A stretch of DNA of 17,832 nt from Desulfuromonas sp. SDB (GTDB taxonomy: Bacteria > SDB-A): the NCBI GenBank assembly GCA_001412365.1, contig LKUE01000225.1:1-17832 (forward strand). The letters run 5' to 3'. A program made the translations under genes and the position numbers. A model generated the notes under the pieces. It did no database searches. It saw only the letters and a program-made list of their open reading frames with translations, and was not told the DNA's origin. The number at the start of each line of letters is the position of its first letter. Positions within the stretch are counted from its first letter, which is position 1. Positions 6,572-14,562 of the stretch are shown here, piece after piece.

Positions 6572-8224
6572 TTGAGAAGGAAGATTAAATGGTTTTGGGA
6601 ATTATGGTCAGGGAACAGACATTGGATCATTTATCTAGTGGTTTTGACTATATTGTCCGGTTTAGTTACCTCAGCATATCCGATGATATTAAAGAAATTG
6701 ATCAATACGATTTCCCAACAACTTACTGATAAATCAATTTTATCCAATATCATTTTACTACTAATCGCCTTAGCCGCAGGGAGATTTATAAGCTCTATGT
6801 ATCCGGCATTCAGAGCCATGCTTAATTTGAGGAATGCCATGAATTTACGCAATAGAGTTTTCAAGAAAATGATTGATAAAGACAATAGCATATTCTTTTC
6901 CTTTCAAACCGGTGACATTATTACCAGGATTACTGATGACATTAACGATTTTATATCCTGGTTTTCCTGTTCTGGAATTTTCCGGTTTGTGGATTCCTCT
7001 TCCCGGGTACTGTTCTGTCTGGTAGCAATGTTTATAATTAATAAAAATTTAGCGATTTATGCAGTTATCCCACTTCCCATCATGCTGCTGCTGTTTTTTT
7101 CGGTGCAATCAAATTTAAAGAGAATTGTAAAGGTCAGCCGGAATCAAGCCAGCCAGACCAGTTCAATTTTAGAGAATTCATTTTCCGGCATTAAGCTAGT
7201 CAAAGCGATGGGAGCTGAACAGCAGCAACAAAAAATACTTTCCTCAATATTGGAAAAAAGAGTTGAAGTTGAAATTAAACTTAGAATTATCATAAACCTG
7301 CTTCATTCACTGGACACTTTAATCGCCCAAACAGGAAAAATATTTATTTTAGCTTTCGGGGGCATATGGGTGGTACAGCAGAAAATTGACATAGGGACTT
7401 TATATGCTTTTTACCTGTATCTAGATTTAATTACCATACCTTTATTCGATATACCCAATTTCTTCATATCAGGAAAACAAACCACTGTGTCTATTGATAG
7501 AATTGATGAATTGGAGAACTACCCTCTGAGTTTAATCAGCTATAGGGGAAAAAGAATATCTAAAATTGATAATATTGAATTAAGAAACATTGGTAAAGAA
7601 ATCAGAGGAGCAGAAGTTTTCAAAGATGTGGATATATTTTTATCCAGGAGTGATTTTATTGCAGTGAAAGGCATTATCGGATCAGGAAAAACTACTTTGA
7701 TCAAATTAATAATGGGATTTATCCGCCCTGACTACGGTGAAGTTTTAATTAATAATATTTGTTTCTCCAGATGGGACACTGAAGTTTACCGCAACCGGAT
7801 AGGTTATGTCCCCCAGGAACCAATTCTATTTTCCAGATCAATTAGAGAAAACCTTTGTTTTGGTGAACAATATGACCGTGCTGAAATTTGGAAAGTTCTG
7901 GAGATAGTAGGTTTGGCTGATGAAATAAAAAGATTACCTGATGATATTGATTCACTGCTGCAGGTTAAGGGACTGTCATTATCCGGAGGTCAGCGTCAGA
8001 GAATGACGGTTGCCCGTGCTTTGATAAAAAATCCAGATTTCTTGTTAATGGATGATTGTACTGCCAATCTGGATGCAGAAAATGAAGAAAACTTATGGGA
8101 TAAGATCAAAGTAAACTATCCTCAAACTGGAATTTTAATAACCAGCCACCGTGAAGCAACCTTGAACCGCGCAAATACCCTTTATGAAATAAAATCAGGT
8201 AAACTGATTAAGATAAATCATTAA
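6572..8224 (+). CDS. ABC exporter half-transporter (degenerate Walker B subunit)
   Basis: The 550 aa partner of the preceding ABC protein has an N-terminal membrane domain of about 310 residues and an ATPase domain. Its motifs are Walker A GIIGSGKTT (367-375), a Q-loop in VPQEPIL, canonical signature LSGGQ (470-474), Walker B FLLMDD with D494, and a switch His in TSHRE. The residue after D494 is Asp495 where active ATPases have Glu, so ATP hydrolysis at its own Walker site should be weak. This is a hallmark of one subunit in heterodimeric exporters such as TM287/288. The start is TTG at 6572, with CGGAG six bases upstream lying over the previous stop codon. The 3' end overlaps the convergent GGDEF-family gene by four bases (TTAA). 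Confidence 0.9.
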   Translation: MRRKIKWFWELWSGNRHWIIYLVVLTILSGLVTSAYPMILKKLINTISQQLTDKSILSNIILLLIALAAGRFISSMYPAFRAMLNLRNAMNLRNRVFKKMIDKDNSIFFSFQTGDIITRITDDINDFISWFSCSGIFRFVDSSSRVLFCLVAMFIINKNLAIYAVIPLPIMLLLFFSVQSNLKRIVKVSRNQASQTSSILENSFSGIKLVKAMGAEQQQQKILSSILEKRVEVEIKLRIIINLLHSLDTLIAQTGKIFILAFGGIWVVQQKIDIGTLYAFYLYLDLITIPLFDIPNFFISGKQTTVSIDRIDELENYPLSLISYRGKRISKIDNIELRNIGKEIRGAEVFKDVDIFLSRSDFIAVKGIIGSGKTTLIKLIMGFIRPDYGEVLINNICFSRWDTEVYRNRIGYVPQEPILFSRSIRENLCFGEQYDRAEIWKVLEIVGLADEIKRLPDDIDSLLQVKGLSLSGGQRQRMTVARALIKNPDFLLMDDCTANLDAENEENLWDKIKVNYPQTGILITSHREATLNRANTLYEIKSGKLIKINH

Positions 8225-9069
8225 ATTCTGGCGGCAGTATTACCTCCTAAACCCCTGGCATGATTTACTGCTTTTTCCGCTACTTCCAATAACTCATCTC
8301 TGGTTATTGAGTCAGCAGGATAATTGGCAATGCCTATGCTTATGGTGGAGGGCAGGTTTTTTCTTCTGTACATTTCTAAAATTCTTGAACAAACCACATT
8401 GGAACCGTTTAAGTCGGTTTGAGAAAGCAGCAATAAAAAAGCTCCCGGGGCAAATGAGGCAATCCGGTCAGTTTCTCTAATAATTGTTTTTAAAAAACCA
8501 GCAACCTCCTTTAACTCCTGAATGCTATGATCATCGAAGTTTGCAAATTGATTGGAGTTAGAGTAATACTTATCCACTGCAATCAACAGCAAGGAAAATT
8601 CACCGCCATAACGATTAAGCTGTTTAATCACAAAATCAATTTCCTCAAAGATAAAATTTCTGCACAACAATCCGGTGGTCTGGTCAATTATGCCTGACAA
8701 TTCAGCTTGTTTAACCTGGGATCTCATGTCTTTAAATAAGGATAGTAAAAATACTGCTGACCATAGATAATATCTGGCATTGGATCTTTTGGGCAATTCA
8801 GCCAGGATGTAGCCTGATAAATCTGGAAAATCAATGTTAATAATATCGGTTGAGGACAAGTCATTGATATTTTTAATATTCTGTAGTGAGCCAAAGGAGT
8901 TGACAATTTCAGGATTATTCTGATTATAAATTATCAAGGATAATCCTTTGAATGCACTGCACTTTTTTGCTGCCTTAACCAACTGCTCAGCAGCAACATT
9001 GAAACTTGCCGTGGTTTTTAGCTGCTGATAGAAATAACTAATCCAAGTGCGGTTATCTGCAGATTGCAT
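8221..9069 (-). CDS. Degenerate GGDEF-domain protein, probable c-di-GMP receptor
   Basis: This 282 aa protein has an N-terminal region of about 115 residues that could be a GAF-like sensor (inference), then a diguanylate-cyclase fold. The fold is recognised from DQTTGLLCRNFI (129-140), LLIAVDKYY (161-169), STISIGIANYP (241-251) and the last helix AEKAVNHARGLGGN. At the active site, GGDEF is replaced by APGAF (207-211), removing the residues that bind substrate and metal. The inhibitory-site motif RETD (198-201) is kept exactly five residues before it, as in real cyclases. Family knowledge predicts no cyclase activity but possible c-di-GMP binding. There is no membrane helix. The ATG at 9069 has only a weak GGT upstream, and the predicted promoter is very close. 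The 3' end overlaps the convergent ABC gene by four bases. Confidence 0.85.
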   Translation of the reverse strand: MQSADNRTWISYFYQQLKTTASFNVAAEQLVKAAKKCSAFKGLSLIIYNQNNPEIVNSFGSLQNIKNINDLSSTDIINIDFPDLSGYILAELPKRSNARYYLWSAVFLLSLFKDMRSQVKQAELSGIIDQTTGLLCRNFIFEEIDFVIKQLNRYGGEFSLLLIAVDKYYSNSNQFANFDDHSIQELKEVAGFLKTIIRETDRIASFAPGAFLLLLSQTDLNGSNVVCSRILEMYRRKNLPSTISIGIANYPADSITRDELLEVAEKAVNHARGLGGNTAARI

Positions 9070-9079
9070 AATATTTTAT

Positions 9080-9106
9080 TTTACCATATTGAATTATTCT
9101 GGTAAA
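9080..9106. promoter_or_regulatory. Symmetric divergent promoter or operator between the GGDEF-family gene and rocD
   Basis: TTTACCA at 9080-9086 and TGGTAAA at 9100-9106 form a perfect inverted repeat with centres 20 bp apart. Read to the right it gives TTTACC, 17 bases, then TGG-TAAATA (9103-9108). Read to the left it gives TTTACC (9106-9101), 17 bases, then TGG-TAAAAT (9083-9078). Both therefore look like promoters with an extended -10 whose -35 lies inside the other's -10. The right-hand transcript would have a leader of about 40 nt with GGAGG before rocD; the left-hand one would start almost at its ATG. It may instead be a dimeric regulator site. Confidence 0.45.
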
Positions 9107-9153
9107 TATCTAGGTTGATATACAAAAATATTATTATTAAGGAGGAACATTAT

Positions 9154-10344
9154 ATGAACAGCAAGGATCTGATAAATTTAGAACAGAAATTTGGAGCTCA
9201 TAATTATCATCCTTTGGATGTAGTCATCACCAGAGGAAAGGGAGTATGGGTGTGGGATGTGGAGGGAAAAAAATACTTAGATTTTCTTGCTGCTTATTCT
9301 GCATTAAATCAGGGGCATTGTCATCCCAGATTAGTTGAAGCAGTGAAAACTCAAATTGAAAAACTGACCTTGACTTCAAGGGCATTCCGAAATGACCAGC
9401 TGGCATTATTTTACCAGACAGTAAATGAGTTGACCGGTTTTGAAGCTATTTTACCTATGAATTCCGGAGCAGAAGCGGTGGAAACTGCAATAAAAGTGGT
9501 GAGAAAATGGGGATATATGAAAAAGGGAGTTCCCACGGACAAAGCAAAAATCATTGTAAGTGAAAATAATTTTCATGGTCGGACCACTACCATTATCAGC
9601 TTCTCCAGTGAGCAAAGCTATCGAAAAGGATTCGGACCATTTACTCCCGGATTTGAGATAATTCCTTTTGGAGATATTGATGCGCTGAGAAATTGTATTG
9701 ATGAAAATACGGTGGCTTTTCTAACTGAGCCAATTCAAGGTGAATCAGGCATAATTATACCTCCTACCGGATTTTTAAAAGAGGCATTTCAATTATGCCG
9801 GCAAAATGAAGTATTATTGATACTGGATGAAATTCAATCAGGTTTAGGAAGAACAGGAAAAATGTTTGCTTATCAGCATGAATTGGAAAGTGAACCGGAC
9901 GGAGTAATAATTGGGAAAGCACTATCCGGAGGAATGTATCCAGTTTCTGCATTCCTCAGTAACTGGGAGGTAATGGAGGTTATCAAACCGGGAGAACATG
10001 GAAGCACCTTCGGTGGAAATCCCCTGGCTGCAGTTATTGCTCAAGAAGCATTAAAAATTCTGGTTGATGAAAAATTAATTGAAAATTCTGCACAGATGGG
10101 TGAGTATCTATTAGATCAACTAAAACAAATGAACATAAATAGTTTAAAAGAAATTCGGGGAAAGGGTTTATGGATTGGGATCGAACTAGATCATCCGGTA
10201 AGAAAAGAAGCAGAAAAATTGATGGATAAAGGTATCTTGTGCAAAGAAACTCATGAAAATACCCTGAGAATAGCCCCTCCCCTAATTATCAATAAACAGG
10301 AAATTGATTGGGCTTTAGATAAAATTAACACAGTTCTTGTTTAA
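9154..10344 (+). CDS. rocD: Ornithine aminotransferase
   Basis: This 396 aa class III PLP aminotransferase should convert ornithine plus 2-oxoglutarate to glutamate semialdehyde and glutamate, linking arginine or ornithine catabolism to proline and glutamate. Family-specific stretches are NYHPLDVVITRGKGVWVWD near the N terminus, SAYSA-like AYSALNQGHCHP, TLTSRAFRNDQL, PMNSGAEAVETA, NFHGRTTT, EPIQGESGI and DEIQSGLGRTGK. The PLP lysine is K255 in GKALSGG, and HGSTFGGNPLA and CKETHENTLRIAPPL follow. The closeness to Bacillus RocD makes this more specific than a generic class III call. An upstream in-frame ATG at 9115 exists, but ATG 9154 has AAGGAGGAA at ideal spacing and matches the family start. 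It is first in an operon with glgC (26 nt gap) and tyrS. Confidence 0.93.
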   Translation: MNSKDLINLEQKFGAHNYHPLDVVITRGKGVWVWDVEGKKYLDFLAAYSALNQGHCHPRLVEAVKTQIEKLTLTSRAFRNDQLALFYQTVNELTGFEAILPMNSGAEAVETAIKVVRKWGYMKKGVPTDKAKIIVSENNFHGRTTTIISFSSEQSYRKGFGPFTPGFEIIPFGDIDALRNCIDENTVAFLTEPIQGESGIIIPPTGFLKEAFQLCRQNEVLLILDEIQSGLGRTGKMFAYQHELESEPDGVIIGKALSGGMYPVSAFLSNWEVMEVIKPGEHGSTFGGNPLAAVIAQEALKILVDEKLIENSAQMGEYLLDQLKQMNINSLKEIRGKGLWIGIELDHPVRKEAEKLMDKGILCKETHENTLRIAPPLIINKQEIDWALDKINTVLV

Positions 10345-10370
10345 ACCTGACCAGATTTGAAGGGGGGTAC

Positions 10371-11609
10371 ATGAATAAAGGCAAAGTGGTGACAATTATC
10401 CTGGGAGGAGGTAAAGGGACACGTTTATTTCCCTTAACCCTGGAAAGATCTAAACCCGCAGTCCCGTTTGGAGCTAAGTACCGGTTAATTGACATTCCCA
10501 TTTCAAACTGCATAAATTCAAATTTAAACCGAATATTTATACTCACCCAGTTCAATTCAGAGTCATTAAACAGACATATCAACGAAACCTACCAGTTTGA
10601 TTCCTTCCGCAGCGGATTTGTTTCTCTTCTGGCCGCAGAACAAACTCTGGAAAGAAAAGAATGGTTCCAGGGTACCGCTGATGCGGTTAGACAAACTCTC
10701 CGCCACATCAGAGTACAAAGACCTGAGTTCGTATTAATACTTTCCGGGGATCAGCTTTACCACATGGATTTTAGAAAATTATGGAGATATCATCTTGAAC
10801 AAAATGCAGAAATCACCATTGCCACCCTTCCCGTAAGCCATCAAAATGCATCGTCATTTGGCATTCTGCAACTTGATCAGGATGATAAAATCATAAAATT
10901 TAACGAGAAACCCCCCTCAACAGAATTAGATCAGCTGACCAGTAAAAATATTGAAAATTCAGAGAAACCATTTTTAGCCAGTATGGGGATTTATTTCTTT
11001 AATTATGAAATTTTAGAAGAACTTCTGCTGAGTACAGATTTTACCGATTTCGGTCATCATATAATACCCTATTCCATTGACCATCACAAAGTTTACGGTT
11101 ATATCTTCGATGATTATTGGGATGATATCGGAAGCATAAAATCTTTCTATCAAGCCAATCTATCCTTAACAGACATTTTGCCGAAATTTACCTTGTACAA
11201 TGAGATAAACCATCCCATTTATTTTAGAAGAAGATATCTCCCCCCGGCAAAAGTTAGAGGATCTCGTATAGATCAGAGTATAATTGCTTCCGGAGCAATC
11301 ATTGAAGGGGCTACCATGATTAGAAGTTTAATAGGAATCCGTGCAATAATCAAAAAAGATACTACAATAATAAATTCAGTAGTCTTCGGCAACGACTATT
11401 ATCAAATGAATCATGAGGAACCGCTATTTATAGGAGAAGGCTGCCACATTGAGAGGACTATTATTGACAAAAACGTAAGAATCGGAGATCATGTAGTGAT
11501 CCGCAATCATAAAGATGATACCGATGTAAAAGAAGATCTTTACTGGATCAAAGACGGAATAACTGTCATTAAAAAAGGAGCGGTTATTCCTTCCCATACG
11601 GTCATATAA
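10371..11609 (+). CDS. glgC: Glucose-1-phosphate adenylyltransferase (ADP-glucose pyrophosphorylase)
   Basis: The 412 aa enzyme makes ADP-glucose from glucose 1-phosphate and ATP, the committed step of bacterial glycogen synthesis. The nucleotidyltransferase domain (about 1-280) shows LGGGKGTRLFPLT (11-23), the KPAVPFGAKYRLIDIPISNC block (28-47), WFQGTADA (98-105), LSGDQLYHMD with catalytic D127, and FNEKP (177-181). The C-terminal third (about 285-412) is a left-handed beta-helix with hexapeptide-like repeats, the usual site of allosteric control. Length is typical. ATG 10371 is preceded by GGGGGG in AAGGGGGGTAC, an acceptable ribosome site. No other glycogen gene is in the window; neighbours are rocD and tyrS (12 nt gap), so the operon looks like mixed housekeeping functions. 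Confidence 0.95.
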   Translation: MNKGKVVTIILGGGKGTRLFPLTLERSKPAVPFGAKYRLIDIPISNCINSNLNRIFILTQFNSESLNRHINETYQFDSFRSGFVSLLAAEQTLERKEWFQGTADAVRQTLRHIRVQRPEFVLILSGDQLYHMDFRKLWRYHLEQNAEITIATLPVSHQNASSFGILQLDQDDKIIKFNEKPPSTELDQLTSKNIENSEKPFLASMGIYFFNYEILEELLLSTDFTDFGHHIIPYSIDHHKVYGYIFDDYWDDIGSIKSFYQANLSLTDILPKFTLYNEINHPIYFRRRYLPPAKVRGSRIDQSIIASGAIIEGATMIRSLIGIRAIIKKDTTIINSVVFGNDYYQMNHEEPLFIGEGCHIERTIIDKNVRIGDHVVIRNHKDDTDVKEDLYWIKDGITVIKKGAVIPSHTVI

Positions 11610-11621
11610 AGGAGGAGATTT

Positions 11622-12917
11622 TTGGATTTATATGAAGATTTAAAAGCCAGGGATTTTATTTATCAAGCTACCGATCAGGAAACCATTGCGGATAAAGTAA
11701 ATAACCATAATGTAACTATTTACTGTGGTTTTGACCCTACTGGCGACTGTCTTCATATCGGTCATTTAATTCCACTGATACTCATGTCCAAGTTAAAAAG
11801 GGAAGGGCATGCCGTAATTGCAGTAGTGGGAGGAGGAACCGGACATATTGGAGATCCTTCTGGTAAAACCGAAGCACGATCTGTCCTCAGCTCTGAACAG
11901 TTGAACTACAACTGTTCAATGATATCTCAACAGATAGATAAATTTCTCTGCAAAACCGATGGACAACATTTAGTAATCAATAATTTACAATGGTTAAAGC
12001 AATTAAACTTAATTGAATTCTTAAGAAAAACCGGAGTTAACTTTTCTATCAATAAAATGCTGCAGGCAGAATCTGTAAAATCAAGAGTTAATTCAGAGCA
12101 GGGTTTATCTTTTCTTGAATTCTCCTACATGCTGCTACAGGCTTACGATTTTTATATATTAAATAAAAAATACCAATGCACTGTTCAAATTGGAGGACAA
12201 GACCAATGGGGCAATATAGTTGCGGGGATTGATTTAGTCCGAAGACTTTCCGGAAAAGAAGTATACGGCTTCACCACCCCTTTGCTGCTTTCCTCCACTG
12301 GTGAAAAATACGGCAAATCAGTGAAGGGAGCAGTGTGGCTTTCTCCGGAAAAATTATCGCCTTATGATTTTTACCAATTTTGGAGAAATTGTGATGACGC
12401 TGATGTAAAAAAATTGTTATTGAAATTTACAGAGTTGCCCCTGGATGAAATTGAATACCTCAGCAACCTGACTTCTCCCCTAATAAACCGCAGCAAGGAA
12501 ATTCTTGCTTATGAGATAACCAGTCTGGTCCATTCACCTGATCTAGCGGCAAAGGCAGCGTCGGCTTCCCTCAAAGAGTTTGGAGCAGCTGATCCTCAGG
12601 GATCAGTTAAAACTTCATCTTCAATAAAAAATATTAAATCCGATCAAGCTGAAATCCCAGCTCTAAAACTGAAAGATTCTGATTTTAAGCAGGGGAAAAT
12701 AAATATTGTAACTTTATTAGGATTGACTGAATTGGTCTCCAGCAATTCAGAAGCAAAAAGAATAATAAAACAGGGCGGGGTTTACTGGAGAGATCAGCCG
12801 ATCAGCGATTACAAAATTGATTTATCCAAAGAAGAGTTCGACAAATCGAATCCAGTTATCCGGGTAGGAAAAAAGAAAAGAAAAAAAATTCTGGTGGATT
12901 CAAATTCAGATAATTAA
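11622..12917 (+). CDS. tyrS: Tyrosyl-tRNA synthetase
   Basis: This 431 aa class I synthetase charges tRNA-Tyr. Its catalytic domain shows YCGFDPTGDCLHIGHL with the HIGH motif at 45-48, GGGTGHIGDPSGK (70-82), YMLLQAYDF (169-177), GGQDQWGNI (191-199) and a KMSKS equivalent KYGKS (229-233). Residues about 360-425 form the S4-type RNA-binding domain. Length is normal for the bacterial TyrRS subgroup with KFGKS. It begins with TTG at 11622, five bases after GGAGGA; no ATG is better placed. The last four bases (TTAA) overlap the stop of the convergent aminotransferase gene. I see no T-box leader, which is expected because it sits inside an operon. Confidence 0.95.
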   Translation: MDLYEDLKARDFIYQATDQETIADKVNNHNVTIYCGFDPTGDCLHIGHLIPLILMSKLKREGHAVIAVVGGGTGHIGDPSGKTEARSVLSSEQLNYNCSMISQQIDKFLCKTDGQHLVINNLQWLKQLNLIEFLRKTGVNFSINKMLQAESVKSRVNSEQGLSFLEFSYMLLQAYDFYILNKKYQCTVQIGGQDQWGNIVAGIDLVRRLSGKEVYGFTTPLLLSSTGEKYGKSVKGAVWLSPEKLSPYDFYQFWRNCDDADVKKLLLKFTELPLDEIEYLSNLTSPLINRSKEILAYEITSLVHSPDLAAKAASASLKEFGAADPQGSVKTSSSIKNIKSDQAEIPALKLKDSDFKQGKINIVTLLGLTELVSSNSEAKRIIKQGGVYWRDQPISDYKIDLSKEEFDKSNPVIRVGKKKRKKILVDSNSDN

Positions 12918-14071
12918 ATATTCACTAACCCCTGCTTTAACCGATTTAAATTTTGCTGTAAAACATAATGTTTTAAATTACCGTAGCTGATTCTGATAAA
13001 AGGAGTGCCGGTCATCCCAAATGGTTCACCGGGCATCACTGCAATCTTATGTTTTTTTGCAAGTTGCTCCACCACTTCCCATCCCTGCAAATTAGAAGAA
13101 GGTTTTAAACCGAGAAAAATATAAAATCCTCCCCAGGAAGGATAGACAGTAATCTTTTTTTCCAATTCCCTGTCCTTAAACATATTTAACAATAAATTTC
13201 TATTTGTTAATATCTCCCCGCCAAATCTTTCAGGCATTTTAGGATCATCTGTGATTAATTTTTCTCCCAGCAGCTGTGAAATTACCGGTGTACAAATATG
13301 AGTGCAATCAGCAATCTTCAGAATATTACCCACTAAGCTTGGGGGAAGCTTCATCCAACCTAATCTCCAACCGGAAATACCGTAGGATTTAGAGAAGGAC
13401 CAAATGCCAATCACTTTGGGATAATTAGTGGTCAATGGAGAAAAATGAGATTTATCCCAGCAAAAATCGTGATAAGCCTCATCAGATATAATATACAGCC
13501 CGAACTTATCAGCAATTTCTATTAAATCAAATACAGTAGACTTATCCACCATTGAGCCCGAAGGATTGTTGGGACTTACCACCACTATAGCTCTGGTACG
13601 GGGGGTTATTTTATCTGATAATTTTTCAGGATCAATTTTTAAATTTTCATCGGTATCCACTATCAGCGGATTTAAACCTAATATCTTCAGCGACATAAAG
13701 TGATTGAAATAATAGGGCTTGAACAGTATGATCTCGTCGCCGGGAGAAAACAACAAGCAGAAAATCATAAATGCAGCCTGATTAGCCCCCGGAGTAACTA
13801 CAATTTCTTCAGGGGTACTGTTAATATTGTAGTTAGACAAATGCTCACAGAGCAGATTCCTAAATCTTTCCCTGCCCTGATCAGGGCTGTAAATGTTGAA
13901 ATTTTCTTTTTGCCCTTTACTGAACAGATCTTTAACCATGTCTTCACTGGGAGAAAAAAAGGGAATTCCTTGAGATAGATCTAACCGGGGGTGAGTATTT
14001 TTAAACAACTTCCTCACCCTTACTACCGGAGCATCAATTATTCGATTAATCCGTTCGGCTGCATATTCCAT
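12914..14071 (-). CDS. Class I/II PLP-dependent aminotransferase
   Basis: The 385 aa fold-type I aminotransferase is of the aspartate/alanine/aromatic type. Motifs are DLSQGIPFF (31-39), NIYSPDQGRERFR (59-71), PGANQA (94-99), SPNNPSG (166-172), SDEAY with D197 contacting the PLP ring nitrogen, the PLP lysine K228 in SFSKSYGISGWRLGW, and the carboxylate-binding R360 in FIRISYG. Amino-acid donor and acceptor cannot be decided; subgroup resemblance allows aspartate, alanine, aromatic or kynurenine-type substrates. ATG 14071 lies nine bases after the stop of the ferritin-like gene, with only AAGAAG as a distant ribosome site inside that gene, so coupling is likely. It is last in the rubrerythrin operon, an unexpected partner, and overlaps tyrS by four bases at the stop codons. 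Confidence 0.92.
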   Translation of the reverse strand: MEYAAERINRIIDAPVVRVRKLFKNTHPRLDLSQGIPFFSPSEDMVKDLFSKGQKENFNIYSPDQGRERFRNLLCEHLSNYNINSTPEEIVVTPGANQAAFMIFCLLFSPGDEIILFKPYYFNHFMSLKILGLNPLIVDTDENLKIDPEKLSDKITPRTRAIVVVSPNNPSGSMVDKSTVFDLIEIADKFGLYIISDEAYHDFCWDKSHFSPLTTNYPKVIGIWSFSKSYGISGWRLGWMKLPPSLVGNILKIADCTHICTPVISQLLGEKLITDDPKMPERFGGEILTNRNLLLNMFKDRELEKKITVYPSWGGFYIFLGLKPSSNLQGWEVVEQLAKKHKIAVMPGEPFGMTGTPFIRISYGNLKHYVLQQNLNRLKQGLVNI

Positions 14072-14080
14072 ATATGCTGA

Positions 14081-14545
14081 TCAATCTTCTTGTAATATAT
14101 ACTGATCGTAGAGGGTTTCAATTTTTAATTTGTGATTAGCCTCTTCCTGAGCTAATGTTAAAAACAAATTCCTGGTGTTCTCAGTTATGGATAATTTAGC
14201 TAAGTCCTGATAAAGGTTATAAGATTCTTTTTCCCTTTTCATTGCAATGATTAAAGCATCTTGATAGTTGGTGTCTTCTGTTGGTTTAACTTCAACCAGG
14301 TAATCTGCAATCTTTAAATCGGGAACTTTTTGACGGGGAGCGTTAAAACTTTCTCCCAGACTAATATTCTTAATTTTTTCTTTGTGTTTTAATTCCTGCT
14401 GGGCAAATTCCAGAAATACTTCAGTTATTTCCTTATGATTAATTTTTTCAGCCCAATAAACATAGAAATCATGGGCTTCCTGTTCTTTATCCAGAGCAAA
14501 AGCAATGATGTCGTCAATAGAGTAAAGATCATTTTGTTCGGCCAT
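14081..14545 (-). CDS. Ferritin-like diiron protein of the rubrerythrin family, without rubredoxin domain
   Basis: This 154 aa four-helix protein carries two ExxH-type halves expected for a diiron site: E23 in EQEAHDFY, E51/H54 in QQELKHKE, E107 in KREKESYNLY and E134 or E135 with H138 in AQEEANHK. It lacks the CxxC rubredoxin-like tail, so electrons must come from another protein. Likely roles are peroxide reduction or iron handling in the cytoplasm. ATG 14545 has AAGGAAG upstream. It lies 17 bases downstream of the classical rubrerythrin and nine bases upstream of an aminotransferase, all on the minus strand. Confidence 0.85.
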   Translation of the reverse strand: MAEQNDLYSIDDIIAFALDKEQEAHDFYVYWAEKINHKEITEVFLEFAQQELKHKEKIKNISLGESFNAPRQKVPDLKIADYLVEVKPTEDTNYQDALIIAMKREKESYNLYQDLAKLSITENTRNLFLTLAQEEANHKLKIETLYDQYILQED

Positions 14546-14562
14546 AATAAAAACTTCCTTGG

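Noticed and set aside
8595-8615. YGGEF in the GGDEF-family protein (about residues 154-158) as an active GGDEF motif
   Set aside because: It sits before the first core strand (LLIAVD), about 50 residues ahead of the true motif position, which holds APGAF after RETD.
9115-9153. N-terminal extension of ornithine aminotransferase from ATG 9115
   Set aside because: No ribosome site precedes it, and the AAGGAGGAA before ATG 9154 would lie inside the coding sequence; family members start at the later residue.
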